Below, piece by piece: positions 22,267 through 33,480 of a DNA stretch of 64,000 nt; within the stretch, counting starts at the first letter, position 1, and every line of letters begins with the position of its first letter. The notes below the pieces were generated by a model. The model had not been told where the DNA came from and did not search any database. It saw only the letters and a program-made list of their open reading frames with translations. Position numbers and translations under genes: made by a program. The stretch covers positions 38,690,750 to 38,754,749 of the forward strand of contig JAGTTD010000005.1 in NCBI GenBank assembly GCA_018398585.1. Reading direction: 5' to 3'. This stretch comes from Simmondsia chinensis (lineage: Eukaryota > Streptophyta > Magnoliopsida > Caryophyllales > Simmondsiaceae).

Positions 22267-22780
22267 ATGGTAAGATTTCTATCATTTTGGGTGTCATACA
22301 ACTTTCTCTCCATCTAGAGGGTTCTGCAAAGATCATCCTACAAAATTGTATGACACCCGATATGATAGAAAAATGTAGATTTAATCAACAGACATTCAAC
22401 AGAGTGCTCAACGCTTCTACTAGTAGTCTATGTTATATTAAAGACACTTTTTGATACAATCAAATAAATTAAGCATCATAAAATAAATCTATATAATGAA
22501 GGTCACTACACTATATCCAAGGTAATCATTGATACATCATGACAATTATACAATATTTTTTGGAGAAAGAAGTTAATTCTACTTTGATTGCTCTTCCAAT
22601 AATACAATACTCCAATACCATGGCCACAACACAACTGTAACACAATATTTCAATACACCTCAAAACAACAAGAAATAAGGTACAATAATTTTACAACAAT
22701 TACTTAAGAGTACGGAAAATATTTTAAGTGCCTATTCTAGCAGCAAAAAGCTACAACACAAGAAAGCTGGCAACAGTGCA
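22267..22780. other. Spacer between ankyrin copies A and B
   Basis: About 0.5 kb holds the 3' flank of B and the 5' flank of A. Homology to other copies' 3' flanks is visible (GTTGTAACACAATATTTC, CAACAAGAAATAAGGTACAA in the complementary reading). A short imperfect inverted pair GGTGTCATACAACTTTCT / AAATTGTATGACACCC lies at 22289-22361. No gene was found. Confidence 0.5.
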
Positions 22781-24180
22781 TCACATAGCATCAATCTCCA
22801 GTTGAAGATTAGAGTTCATGGGTGAAGTATTCAGATTTCTTCTCCACCATGATGCTCTTATATTATGGATTATCTTTTTTAAGAATAGGATGATATGCCC
22901 GAAGAGAAGAGCGCCCATCAAACAAAACCATAGGAATCCTACTGTCATCATAAAATAGAGAGTCAAATCAGAGACACTTCCTGCAACTACTAAGCAGAGG
23001 ACATATGTAAATGTTGTTGATGTGATGGCAATCCATATAGTGACCATCAATATTGAGACAAACCACCTACGGCATGGCAGTCCACTCACTAATAGAAGTA
23101 TGATGCTTAGAGATGAGATCAAGCTTATTGTATTGCTAGCCAAGTATAAAGAGTACACCACTAGAATTTTATCGGCCATTATAGAGCTACCAGCGTTATG
23201 TGAGTCATCTTCATTTTTCTGATCGTCTTGCCACATTCCGCCTGGTGCCCGGCTTGAAAAGCCATGGTTGCAATAAGTGAAGTTACTATCATTAGTGCTT
23301 CGCGCTTTCTATCCACCCATTCCTTTTCTACATCGCGTGGGACATGTTTTGCTCTTTGTGCACCAGCTTTTTTGAGGAATGAGATTATTTTTGATTCCGC
23401 ATTCTTGGCCTTTTGTCCTGCTAACTGGTCCATTATTGTTAATCCATTTTCATTGATGACATTGAGATTCACGTTTAGATTTCTATCCAAGAGTTGTATT
23501 TTATTGATCTGTTTGGTAGCCACTGCAAGGTGCAAGGTCGCGTTACCTTGTCCATCTCTCAAATTCACAAAACTATTATTCACTTCACTAGTGAATTCCA
23601 CTAACATGTTGAGTGCATTCGATTGGCCATACTTCACACATAGGTGTAATACCGTCTCACCAGTTCCCTCCACCCTCTCCTCCACCGCGAGCGGCCTTGC
23701 TAGCATCAGCTCCTTCAGTACATCTAGCTGGCCTTTGATGACCGCAACGTGGACCGGATTCCTACCCTCGATGTCATGTGCATGGCACATGTTGGGTGAC
23801 ACAGCCACCAAGGCCTTCACTACTTGGATGGATCCTGTGGCTGACGCCAAATGAAGTGGGGTCTGTTTTTGTATGTCCACTTCCTCAGCAAGCTTTGGCT
23901 TATGGTGAAGGAGAAAATTGACAAAGGTGGCGTGATCGAGCTCGATAGCGACATGGAGCATTAACCTTGAGATGCAACCACTAGTGTTGTGTCTGTGAAG
24001 AAGAAGTGGGTCTTGGTTGAGGAGTTGAAGCAGGGCGTTACTGTCTCCCTCCACGGCCGTGTCACACAACTTTCTCTCCATCTCCATGGATGATTTCTGC
24101 ATTGATTTCATTATGTGTGAGATGTTGATGTTAATAAGAACTATAAATAGACTAGGCAATTTAAATATCAGAGTTGTCAT
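22781..24180 (-). pseudogene. Ankyrin/PGG-domain protein, BDA1-like, copy B (frameshifted)
   Basis: The first frame (24180-23179) is 333 codons. The family start is MERKLCDTAVEGDSNALLQL at 24081; the upstream MTTLIFK extension is probably 5' leader. Ankyrin repeats include TPLHLASATGSIQVVKALVA, GRNPVHVAVIKGQLDVLKEL and GETVLHLCVKYGQSNALNML. The frame runs through MIVTSLIATMAFQAG, then reads out of frame. The correct continuation (APGGMWQDDQKNEDD) and the remaining membrane segments (LISSLSIILLLVSGLPC, WIAITSTTFTYVLCLVVAG, LMGALLFGHIILFLKK) lie in another frame, 23236-22781. Compared with copy D, B lacks 7 bp between CAAGCC and GGCGGA. A product would be an ankyrin protein with one membrane segment and an aberrant tail. 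No splice sites rescue the frame. Confidence 0.85.
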
Positions 24181-24299
24181 TATGTCATATGTAGAGACTA
24201 TGCCATAAGTGTTTGATATCTAATACAGCCGTTCAATCTTTTATGGGGAAAACACTAAAAGATTGCCTCAAAAATATGTGAAACTAGAAGGGTAGGGAT

Positions 24300-25240
24300 C
24301 ATTTGTGAAGATGTTAGCCAACTTCTCCTTTGTAGGTATGTAATGAACCTAAACGTCTACTTGTATCTACTTTTATGTACATAATGAAAATCAACATCCA
24401 CATGCTTTGTCCAATTGTAAGCGATTAGTTTGCTTGAAAGATACGTGGCTGAGATGCTGTCACAACAAAGCTCGATTGTGGTTTTAAGAAAATTCGAACC
24501 TAGTATGTCTCAACTATACAGTAAGCTAATGCCATGTACTTTAATTTAGTGATGTAATGAAAAACCATATGCAGCTCCTTAACCCTCTGTTCATACCAAA
24601 AAAAAGATCGCATACCCAAATTTCGAACTCCTATTTTCAGGACAACCCCCCAATGCGCATCAGCATATGTCGTGCTGCAAGCATCACTACTGGGTTCATA
24701 TAAAAGCTTATGGTCAAGTGCTCCCTTCACATAGGGAAGGAACTGTTTGACGGCCTGCCCATATAGCTCCCTTGGATAACATATAAATTGACTCATGAGA
24801 TTTATAGCGCATAAGGTGTTTAATCAAGTGAAGGTGAGGTAGTGAAGAGTAGCTACCAAACTCTTATAGGTGTTCGAGTAAGCTAGTAACGTGTCATCAC
24901 TATGTGATAAAATGATCTAGGGAGGGAGTAGGGTCTTAACTGGTTTGGCCCAGGACATAGCCAAGCATGCGAGGAGGTGGTTACATACTTATATTGAGAC
25001 ATGAACATGATAGCGGAGTTACGTTGAACCTCAATTCTGAGGAATAATGAAGGTCTCCTAGATCTTTCACCTCGAATTGAGAGGAGAGGGCATTAATGAG
25101 ATTGGAGGTAGGGTAGCGTTAGTGGCCACTGACAACCATGTCATTGACATAGAGAATTGGGAGTATGATACCCTTGCTCATGTTATCTATTGAAATTCAG
25201 TAGAACCCTACTATAGAGTATGAACAAGTAGTACACCAGA
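24300..25240 (-). mobile_element. Copia remnant (RT end to RNase H), upstream of copy B
   Basis: Minus-strand translation gives LPILYVNDMVV near 25150 (the family YVDDxx box, with Asn in place of the first Asp). Then comes the RNase H-linking region MSQFICYPRELYGQAVKQFL, PYVKGALDHKLLYEPSSDAC and TTYADAHWGVVL (24796-24660). Stops and frameshifts are frequent and no LTR was recognised. The same position upstream of copies C and D is also occupied by Copia debris, so the insertion may predate part of the ankyrin duplication. Confidence 0.75.
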
Positions 25241-25263
25241 GGCATGAGAATGATAATCACTAT

Positions 25264-25520
25264 TAGGGGTGTATTTGAGCCGAGCCAAGCTGAGTCTGAG
25301 CCTGCCATGCTCAAGGCTCAGCTCATTTGCATTAAGCTTGGTCTAGCTCGGAAAGTTCAAGCTCGAGCTCAACTTGGCTCGATACATTTCGGCTCGTTTA
25401 GACTCAATCTAGGCTCGTTCGGGCTTGCTAAGCTGAAACTTGACTCCATGGGGGGTATATTTAAGCAAATATATCATATTACAAAAGGCTTGTTTAGGCT
25501 CATGAGCCTACGAGCCTGAG
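25264..25520. mobile_element. Short hAT-like non-autonomous element
   Basis: TAGGGGTGTATTTGAGCCGA opens a block dense in GAGCC/GGCTC motifs in both orientations up to about 25520 (GGCTCATGAGCCTACGAGCC). This is the same compositional family as the element at 2680. Its right terminus is not clear. Confidence 0.5.
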
Positions 25521-25529
25521 CCTTTGTTA

Positions 25530-25740
25530 ACTGAAAGACTACAGCAAAAACAGAGAAAATGCGGATGAAAAATAAGATAAAAACACAAGCAGAGCTGCTG
25601 GAAAGACCTTGAAATCGGCTATTGTGGATTGTTTTTAGATCTGATGCCTCTTTGCTTCTTTGTTTTCTTGCTTCCAAGCTTTTAAGATTTTATGTTCTTA
25701 AATAGAGTGCAAGGACATGGCTATGGCTGACTTGGTTCTT
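25530..25740. repeat. Edge of the ankyrin-module repeat
   Basis: GCAGAGCTGCTGGAAAGACC, TTGTTTTTAGATCTGATGCC and TTATGTTCTTAAATAGAGTG match 34070-34230 (beyond copy C), the complement of 48800-49010 (before copy D), and partly 2632-2680. It is non-coding and marks the outer edge of the duplicated unit. Confidence 0.7.
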
Positions 25741-25892
25741 TGGCTGATCCCGCGTTCAACAGCAGGACCGGTCCTGACATTCTTGGGGCCTTAAACAAAA
25801 TTTTCAAATGGGGTCCTTCATCCATAATAACATTTCTCTTAAAACTTATTAATATTAACAATTGTTACTTTAAAAATGACGACTTGTAAAGG

Positions 25893-26470
25893 ACAATTAA
25901 CACATGTTCAAGACTCTACGTATGAGTCTCGTATAAGAATCTTACATTGGAGTTGTAAAGGTGAAGAGATCAATTTATAAGTCTAATGGGCTACTTCATC
26001 TATTACGAGATAGTGGTTTTAGGATGAAACCTCACTTGGATTTATATGTGGATCTTATATATATGAACACCGTGGGTTAGGCCTAGATGCCAGCTAAATT
26101 TAGCGTGGTATCAAAGTGGGCGGATGATCTCAGGCTCTTGCTTCACACTCCGTGTCCTCGTAAAGAAGGTTGCATTTGTCTTTGGAGGGCCTCTCTAGTA
26201 TGTTGGGTACAATGTGATCAGAGAAAAAGAGGGGTGTGATTAAATGAGATTTTTCATGTGAGAAGGAGTGTTAAAGACTCCACATTTGAGTATAATATAA
26301 GAATCCTACATTATAATTGTAAGAGTGAAGAGATTAATTTATAATCTAGTGGGTTACTCAACTTATTTTCAATTAGTTTTTGGATGAAACCCTACTTAAA
26401 TTTTTATGTGAATTTCATATATATGCCAACTCTATGAGTCCGGTCCAAAAGCAGTTAAATTTAACACGTC
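25893..26470 (+). mobile_element. TRIM-like element with two short LTRs
   Basis: Two direct repeats of about 210 bp (roughly 25893-26104 and 26255-26465) share CTACATTGGAGTTGTAAAGG-type, GAAGAGATCAATTTATAAGT-type and CTTGGATTTATATGTGGATC-type blocks. Immediately after the first lies TGGTATCAAAGTGGGCG (26111-26127), a tRNA-Met-like primer-binding site. The internal region is only about 150 bp and non-coding, as in terminal-repeat retrotransposons in miniature. The ends are eroded, so exact LTR limits are uncertain. Confidence 0.7.
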
Positions 26471-26479
26471 TCTTGAATA

Positions 26480-27515
26480 TTTAAATTTTAACATAAGATA
26501 ATTTATCTCTTAACTTATAAAAGTGAAAATGTTATAAAATTTAAATTTTGTTGTCTGGTGCAAAACAACTCATAACAGATAAAAAGAAGTCATGTCAGAG
26601 TTGGAGCTGCTAACTATGATGAATGCGCTAACTATGGAAAGGCAAGTTGTCAACTGATCAATGGAGAACTACGAACAAATGACCAAGGAGGATTGTCTTA
26701 TGCCTTTACCACTATGCATAAAGTTTCACCTCCCCTGGATCTATCCCTAGATATTAATCCGAATTGCTCTATAGTCAGAGTAGATAAATTCAAGGGGCCC
26801 AAGAATTTAACTCCGAGCCTACAAACCAAAAAAGCGACTGGACTAGTTTGGCCTTTAAAGCTGATCGGTAGTTGTCCGGTTGTACCAAAACAAGTGACCA
26901 CGTCCTAAACTACCTGAAAGTTAATGATGAGCCATACACAATGTCTGATGGGAAGCAATAAATTCAATGACTTTCGCTTGACTTAACACTAATGTTATAT
27001 CTTGCGATGCACGAAGGCTGTTTATATAAAATTTATATGTTATTATATTTAAATTTAATTGAATTTTGTTAAAATTTTATTGTAATTTTATAGTTGATAC
27101 AATAATATACTTTATAAAATGTCGTGGTAAAAAGACTTAAATTTCTTGTTTTTGCTTCCCATGATATGCAATATTAAATATCACTTTCTTAGAATTGATT
27201 AAATGATAGTTTAAAGACTTTTAATGATACTCTTTTAGAATTGTTTGAATTGAAATTTAGAGGCTTTTAGAGGGGTACTTAGTAATAACATAATGTATCA
27301 CATGCAGTAGGTCCACTGCTAAATATGCATTGGGAGAGAGAGACAGAGAAAGCGAGAGAATTTTTTTTATTTAAAAAATTATTAGAAGATTAAATTATTT
27401 ATATAAAATAATTTTAATATATAAATTTTTTTATTTGATTATTTATTATTTAGATACCCGTTAAATTTTTGTTGAAAATATCAAAATAATTTGTATATAT
27501 TATCGTTATTATTCA
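26480..27515. other. Intergenic DNA, nothing recognised
   Basis: A 71-codon open frame at 26693-26908 resembles nothing I know and is overlapped by one of similar length on the other strand, so I do not call it. The rest is AT-rich. Confidence 0.45.
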
Positions 27516-27517
27516 CT

Positions 27518-27690
27518 AGTGCTTGGGCGAGAGTAGTACCAGGATGGGTAACCTCTTGCGAAGTCCTCACCCTCAGGTTGGGGGTACAAGGAAACAGCCT
27601 CTCTTCAGGTTAACACCCTGAAAGGGGAAGGCTGCGTACATCCACCTCCCAGACCTTGTATAGGCGGGAGCCCTTGAGGCACTGGGTATG
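27518..27690 (+). mobile_element. 5S rRNA-headed SINE, copy 3 (5'-truncated)
   Basis: It begins inside the 5S block (GTGCTTGGGCGAGAGTAGTA, CCAGGATGGGTAACCTCTTG). It continues through the tail (GGTTGGGGGTACAAGG, AGCCTCTCTTCAGGTTAACA, GGAAGGCTGCGTACATCC, TAGGCGGGAGCCCTTGAGGC) to CACTGGGTATGTTTATATT. About 45 bp of the 5S head is missing, typical of 5' truncation during reverse transcription. No clear target duplication was seen. Confidence 0.8.
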
Positions 27691-28160
27691 TTTATATTAG
27701 CATATTTTTAATTAAAAACATCTCGGGGTGGCAAATGTCTCGGCTGTACTGTGTTTGTATTCGTGTTATGAGAGATGTCTTAGAAATGGGGTCAACCCGA
27801 ACTCAGTCCGCTTGTTAAACAGGTGAGGTACTCTCTCAACCCTTACCCAACTTAATTATTAAACAGGTAGTCCTTGGGTTACCCATGCTAGTTTTTCAAC
27901 TATAAATATGTTAACAATATATTTCATGGTTGATACTGACAATAAATATATGTTATACTTATAATTGTTAAAATAAACTTTCAAATTAATATTATTGAAT
28001 ATAGTTCAAATTATCTTAACTCCCAAAAATATGTATATAATAACAACAGTATACTATTAAAATGCCTAACATAAGTAAATAAACAGATCAATCATGTCAA
28101 AAACGGGTTACATGAGTCAAGCCAAAACTCAACCCAATTACTTAAACGGGTTAAACAGGT

Positions 28161-29460
28161 TGTTTCAGGATTTTTTGGTTAGGTTCTAGATGAGAGCGGG
28201 ACTCAACCCTCACTTGAGGAAGCAGCTGCTGGCGCGTTTAACCCGAGATCACCTGCAAAACGAGCAAGGCCGTCAGAGGGACCCGCGGTGGTTTGGACGG
28301 CGGGAGCCCCCTCCGATGCCTAAGTCAGTAGGAGAAGCGGTAGCAATAATAAATATACGTAAAGTAGATAATACCTGGTAAATATGAATGAGCTAACCGA
28401 GGGAAGAGAGCGCATCAGGAAATAATCATGGAGGGGGAGAGGCAATACCATGGCCCTAGCAAGGAGAGAGAGACGGGGGGTCTCTTGGGGAGGACATGAG
28501 GCGTGAGGCCTCTGAGAGGTTAGGCCGTGAGGGGTGAGGGGCCCCAGGCCGGATGAGAGAGAAAGGTAGCCTGTGGAGATACCCAGAGGAGCCTTCTTTT
28601 TGAATGAGGGGAATATGTTGGTATTTATAGGAAAGGGGGAGCTGGTGGTGCTAGGCGGTAGAGCCGGGCTAGGGGCAGTACCGCCTGGCATGACTTAATG
28701 GAGAGGTGAAGGTGAATGATTGGTTAGAAGCGAGGTGCTATAGTCTACATGGCGAATGGTTGAGGGGGGCGGTGATGTCGCCTAGGTGGTGACGGCTGTG
28801 GTTGGTACACGAGGTTAGGAGAATGGGTACCAGTGCTTGCAGGCGGTAGCCAAGGCAGGTGGTATTGTGGCTCTCAGGGCGGTAGTAGTACCTGGATCTG
28901 ATACCGCCTGGAAGTGGTCAGGAGAGGGGCGGTAATGATCCTTGGGTCCTAGTAACGCCCGGTATCGGTCATGAAAGGGGCGGTAATGACCCCTAAGTCC
29001 TGGTACTGCCCGGTCGCGGTCATGAAAGGGGCGGTAATGACCCCTGGGACCCGGTAACGCCCCGGAGTGGTTATGAAAGGGCTCTGTAATGACCCCTGGG
29101 TCCCGGTATCGCCCCATAGCGGTCATGAAAGGGGCGGTAATGACCCCTGGGACCCGGTACGGCCCGGGAGGGGTTAGGAAAGGGGCGGTAACAAGCTAGG
29201 TGGTACCGTGGTCCTTCATGCTAAACGGATGCTGATGGTAGCCAGGGTTGACAGTACCAAGGCCTATGGCAGGCGGTACCCTATGATGGAGGAAGCAGGC
29301 GGCACGGGAAGCCTAGGTGTGGGATAGAGATGGATGGTACAGAGCGCCGGGCACGTTATAGCTTGGCGGCACCATGCTTACGGTAACTTGGGGAGGGTAG
29401 GCTTCGCCAGGTCTGTTTACCGTGGTTGACTTATTGACTCACCTCATTTTTTCCTCATCA
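28161..29460. mobile_element. Solo LTR of 1300 bp with TSD
   Basis: It begins TGTTTCAGG and ends CTCATCA, and is flanked by the 5-bp direct repeat CAGGT (28156-28160 and 29461-29465). The paralogous hAT-like element at 19741 shows the empty site. The block is GC-rich compared with its surroundings and contains an internal tandem array (28924-29190). There is no primer-binding site or coding region, so it is best read as a solo LTR left by LTR-LTR recombination. The parent element is not in the window, so its superfamily is unknown. Confidence 0.75.
28924..29190. repeat. GC-rich minisatellite, about five 51-bp units
   Basis: Five imperfect tandem units each begin GGGGCGGTAATGA and contain CCCCTGGGACCCGGTA-type sequence and CGGTCATGAAA-type ends, with a period of 51-52 bp. 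Translation of either strand gives a repeating 17-residue pattern (HYRPFHDRDRAVPGLRG-like on minus), which is a by-product of a period divisible by three. It lies wholly inside the solo LTR. Confidence 0.85.
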
Positions 29461-29545
29461 CAGGTCAACCCAAGTTTAGCCCGACCTCAAAACCCTCGAC
29501 CTAAACCGCTTATCTTTGTGTCGTATTATTGTGTTGTGTCAAATT

Positions 29546-30228
29546 TTGCATCCACATGGACAACACATTTTTCAGCATTATTTTTTGAATTTCTTTGAAC
29601 TCTAGCTTTGTGTTAAATGACTCATGTTGCTCTATGTCCAGAAAGAGCTCCTAGATCCTTTCTTCATCCTTATAGACAAATTATATACGTCAGCAACAAT
29701 CAACCAATCTCCTGTCATGTACGTCAGATCATGAGTTTCCCATATTTTTACTGGTTAATCTAGGCCTCGCTTTGTTTTGAGTTAGAAAAAAAAAAAACCG
29801 TGAGACCATGAGTTGAAGAATCTATATTACCGAAATTGTAGTTTTGATCAATAAACTTCAACATAGTGCTCAACGCTACTGCTAGTAGTCTATGCTATAT
29901 CAAAGCCACTCTCTAATACAATCCAACACATTAAACATCATAAAATAAAACTTTATAGCGAAGGTTATAACAATATATCCGAATTATTTATTTCGATACA
30001 TCATGACAATTTACAATATTTTTTGGAGAAATAAGCTACCACTACTTCGACTGCTCTTTTCCAATAATGCGACACTCCCACACCATGGCTACAAAACCAC
30101 TGTAACACGTTTAGTGCGCCTAATAATAGTAAGAAATAAGGTACAACAACTTTACAACAATTATTTAAGAAAAGTATAAGTAATTCAAGAAAGTTAGAAA
30201 AAATGCATCAGTGAATATCAATGTCCTC
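29546..30228. other. 3' flank of ankyrin copy C
   Basis: Non-coding and strongly similar to 20277-20959 beyond copy A. A run of A at 29786-29797 corresponds to a shorter or equal run in A. No independent feature was found. Confidence 0.55.
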
Positions 30229-31433
30229 TTAGATAGTAGAGTTTGTGCGTACAGTATTCAGAGTTCTCCATGATGATGCTTTTCTATTATGGGACACTTT
30301 CCTTATGAAGAAGATCATATGCCCAGCAAAAAGAGCCACCATCGAACTAAGCCGTTGGGATCCTACTACAATAGCAGAACTGGTAGTTTCTATGGTTGAA
30401 GTACCTAGTAAGCGGAAGACATATGTAGTTGTTGTTGACGTTATTGCAAGCCCTATAGTGACCATCAATATTGAGACAAACCACCTGCATCAAGGCAGTC
30501 CACTCACAAGCAGAAGTATGATGCTTAGAGACGAGATCAAGCTTATTGTATTGCTAGTCAAGTATAAATAGTACACCGGTAAATCTTATGGCGACATTTC
30601 AGCCGGTGAGGTGACCTCGGCTTGAAAAGCCATGGTTGCAATTAGTGAAGCTACTATCATTAGTGCTTCGCGCTTTTTATCCACCCTTTCCTTTCCTACA
30701 TTGCGTGGGACATCTTTGCTCTTTGTGCGCCAGTGTTTTTGAGAAATTGGATTATTGGTTTTGCTTCCTGATCCTCTAGTCTTGCTAATTGGTCCATTAC
30801 CGTTAATCCATTTGTGTTGATGACATTGAGATTGACATTTAGATTTCTGATCAAGAAATCTATTGTATCGAACTGCTTGTTAGCTGCAGCAAGGTGCAAG
30901 ACCATGTTACCATGTCCATCTTTCAAATTCACAAAACTCTCATTCACATTACTGGTGAATTCTGCCAACATTCTGAGTGCACCCAATTGGCCATGCTTCA
31001 CACACAGATGCAACACCGTCTCACCAGTTCCCTCCACCGTGATTGGTCTTGTTCCCACTAGCTCCTTCAGTATGCCAAGCCAGCCTTCAATGGTCGCAAT
31101 GTGGACCCGATTTTTTCCCTCAATGTCACGTGCATAGCACATTTTGGGTGCCACAGACACCAAGGATTTCACTACTTTGAGGTGTCCTCGAGCTGATGCC
31201 AAATGAAGTGGGGTTTGTTTCTGTGGGTCCACTTCCTCGGCCAGCTTTGGTTTACCGTCCAGGAGAAAATCTACAAAGTTGGCGTGACCACGTTGGGCAG
31301 CTACATGGAGCATCAACCTTGAGATGCAGCCACTAGTGTTGTGTCTGTCAAGAAGGAGAGGTTCTTGGCTGAGGAGTTGAAGCAAGGCATTTATGTCACC
31401 CTCCACAGCTGTGTCATACAACTTTCTCCCCAT
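30229..31433 (-). pseudogene. Ankyrin/PGG-domain protein, BDA1-like, copy C
   Basis: The open frame 31433-30696 gives 245 codons starting MGRKLYDTAVEGDINALLQL. It has ankyrin repeats TPLHLASARGHLKVVKSLVS, NRVHIATIEGWLGILKELVG, GETVLHLCVKHGQLGALRML and GNMVLHLAAANKQFDTIDFL. At about 30715 one base is missing relative to the other copies (the family reads AKDVPxNVGKEW; here AKMSHAM then stop). The membrane part is further damaged. The linker after MAFQAEVTSP is cut short and holds a TAA near 30587, and helices are partly deleted (MMVTIGLAITSTTTTYVFRL, MVALFAGHMIFFIRKV at 30468-30229). This is the most decayed membrane domain of the four. Confidence 0.88.
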
Positions 31434-31569
31434 CTGGTAAGATTTCTATCATTTTGTTATGCCGGAGATCAAGGTTAATTGAACTTCAAAAAAGTATAAC
31501 AGAATATGCGATTTAAATATCAGAGTCGTCAGTTTATCATCTATGTGAAGAATGCATTGACCTTATATT

Positions 31570-32250
31570 GAATGAGTGAATGAAAGGTTCAATTAGGGTT
31601 TATGAAAAAAGAAAAGTTTTTGTCCTACTAACTATATAATACCTAGGGGAAGAAGGGAAAAATGTTGTAACCATGAATATCCTCTAATAGGTCACTTCCA
31701 CCTAGGTAGCAATGTGGAGATTATGTTTGTGGCAATGGAAGCATCCACGAAAAGTCCTTTGTGAATATGTAGGCAACTTGCTTTTTTGTTGGAGTGTAAA
31801 GAACTTGGAGATTTTTCTTTAGAACTTTCTCTTGGGCATAGTCTTAGTTAATGTCAACGTGCTTGTTGCGATCGCTGGAGACCTGGTTGGCGGCTAGGGC
31901 ATGAGGTGAAAACATTATAGCAGTAGATTTTGTCTGGTCCAAAGTGGTGGACGCTGAGGTCGCACATGAGGTATGGGATCCAGTCACTTTCGGCAATGGC
32001 TTGGTCAACAGCATGGTTCTCGGATTTGATTGATCATTTGGAGACGGTGGCATGCTTCTTTGCTCACTATGATAAGGTTTGGGCCTAGGAAGGTAGTGCA
32101 TCTAGTTGACAGCAAAGAGTGTATACGAGATGGTGCTAATAACACTCTAATATTCAGTAGGATCCTTAAGGAGATCCCCTTCAATCAACGAGAGGTGGCT
32201 CCGGGTCGGCGAGCTCATTTTGTTGAAAACCTTGGGCAACGAGACGTACT
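31570..32250 (-). mobile_element. Copia RNase H-end remnant upstream of copy C
   Basis: Minus-strand translation reads SSDRNKHVDIN (near 31850), then EKVLKKNLQVLYTPTKKQVA and YIFTKDF, the C-terminal signature of Copia RNase H (usually RTKHIEVDxHFVREK ... ADIFTK). Frameshifts and stops are present. A homologous piece lies in inverted position at about 50100-50300 next to copy D (ADVDFYYVRKKQVQRDL). Confidence 0.65.
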
Positions 32251-32479
32251 TTAAATTGGTAATCAATCCACTTTATACTTTACCTTTATATTTACGTGTG
32301 CTTCCTACAAGTTTTTTATCAAGGTCAAGGGGAACAAGGCCTCAAGTGTGATTTTGTATACGAACATTGAATTCATCAGCTATGGCTTTTACCCATTTCG
32401 GGGTCTTAACCGATTGAGAGTAACACCTTTGTTACTGTAGTAAGTTATCGAGGTTAGGGAAAGGGGGTATTTGGGTTTG

Positions 32480-33480
32480 CGAATGCCTTCTTGGCAAGCA
32501 TCACATGTTTGAGGCCAAACCTATCCAGACACCTCTCCTAACTCGAGTATAATCATCGTTGACTGATGGGGATCTACTTGCAAATTTGACTGAGTACAGA
32601 AGTGCAATAGGTGCCAGAACCTGACTATGACCTGCCCTGATATTTGTTTGTTAATAACCGTTTGTCTCAGTTTCTACATATACTCCAAAGTCCTCTCGAT
32701 GGCATACGGTGAAGCACATCCTTTGGCATCTCAAATCGACGCCCAATCACGATCTCACCATCTCTCCTGATTCCTACATGACTAGCACTACTTATGCTGA
32801 TGCTAACTAAGGTGGTAACTATGAACATGCCACTCCACTACTGGGTTTGCCTGGTTTCTTGGACCCAAACTTATCTCATGTCGAGCAAAGAAGCAAACCA
32901 ATACAGCTAAGTCCACGATTGAGTCGGAGAACCATGTTGTTGCTCAAGTTCTTGTTGAGTGTGATTGGATCGAATATCTTATGCGTGATCTTGGCCTCCA
33001 TCATTGTAGTCCTATTTTTATCTACTGTGACAATATTTCCGCTGCATACCTTGCTGCCAACCCTCTGCATTGATCGCAGGAAACTTGTGGATGTTGATTT
33101 ACACTATGTTCGTGAAAAGGATATTAAGATTGTTAACTAGGTTTTGGTTATCCCTACTATTAGACATGTCGTTGATATCTTCACCAAAGGATTGGCTATA
33201 GATCGCTCTCGCTACCACAAGGTCAATCTGCACGTTAGTCCCCTTGTTCAAATTGATTGTGTATTAGTATACTATCCTAGATCTAGTTATATTATAATGA
33301 TATGTCATCTCTGTATTATTCTCTAGTCTAGGTTGATTATATCTAAGGGCTAATGGTACTTTTGTACTTTTCCCTTGTTTACCCTTCTATATAATTATAG
33401 CTTAACAACCTTATTGGATATGCTTTACTGATATTCTCTTACACTTAAACGTCATCCTTCAGCTACATGAAATTCCCTTG
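32480..33480 (+). mobile_element. Copia RNase H and LTR remnant, opposite orientation
   Basis: Plus-strand fragments GKHHMFEAKPIQTPL-like (32495-32540), TTYADAN (32785-32808), FLVECDWIEYLMRDLGL-like (32945-32995), VDVDLHYVREKDIKIVN (33090-33137) and IPTIRHVVDIFTKGLAIDRS (33150-33205) follow Copia RNase H order. After TTCAAATTGATTG an LTR-like segment starts (TGTATTAGTATACTATCCTA, compare 12581). The inverted counterpart lies at 49650-50060. It is non-functional. Confidence 0.75.

Larger units (their letters stand above)
27724..29545. mobile_element. hAT-like element interrupted by a solo LTR
   Basis: It starts CGGGGTGGCAAATGTCTCGG and ends TGTGTTGTGTCAAATTTTGC, homologous to 19741-20276. The homology breaks at 28160 and resumes at 29461, where a 1300-bp LTR is inserted. 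No transposase was found. Confidence 0.6.

Noticed and set aside
23179..23260. An intron joining the two reading frames of ankyrin copy B
   Set aside because: No usable GT-AG pair lies at the frame change, and comparison with copy D shows a simple 7-bp loss.
26693..26908. A 71-codon open frame on plus and a 67-codon one on minus
   Set aside because: Both strands are open over the same short stretch, with no recognisable domain, splice context or homologous copy.
28815..29126. A 103-codon repetitive protein on the minus strand
   Set aside because: It is an artefact of a 51-bp tandem repeat whose period is a multiple of three inside a solo LTR.
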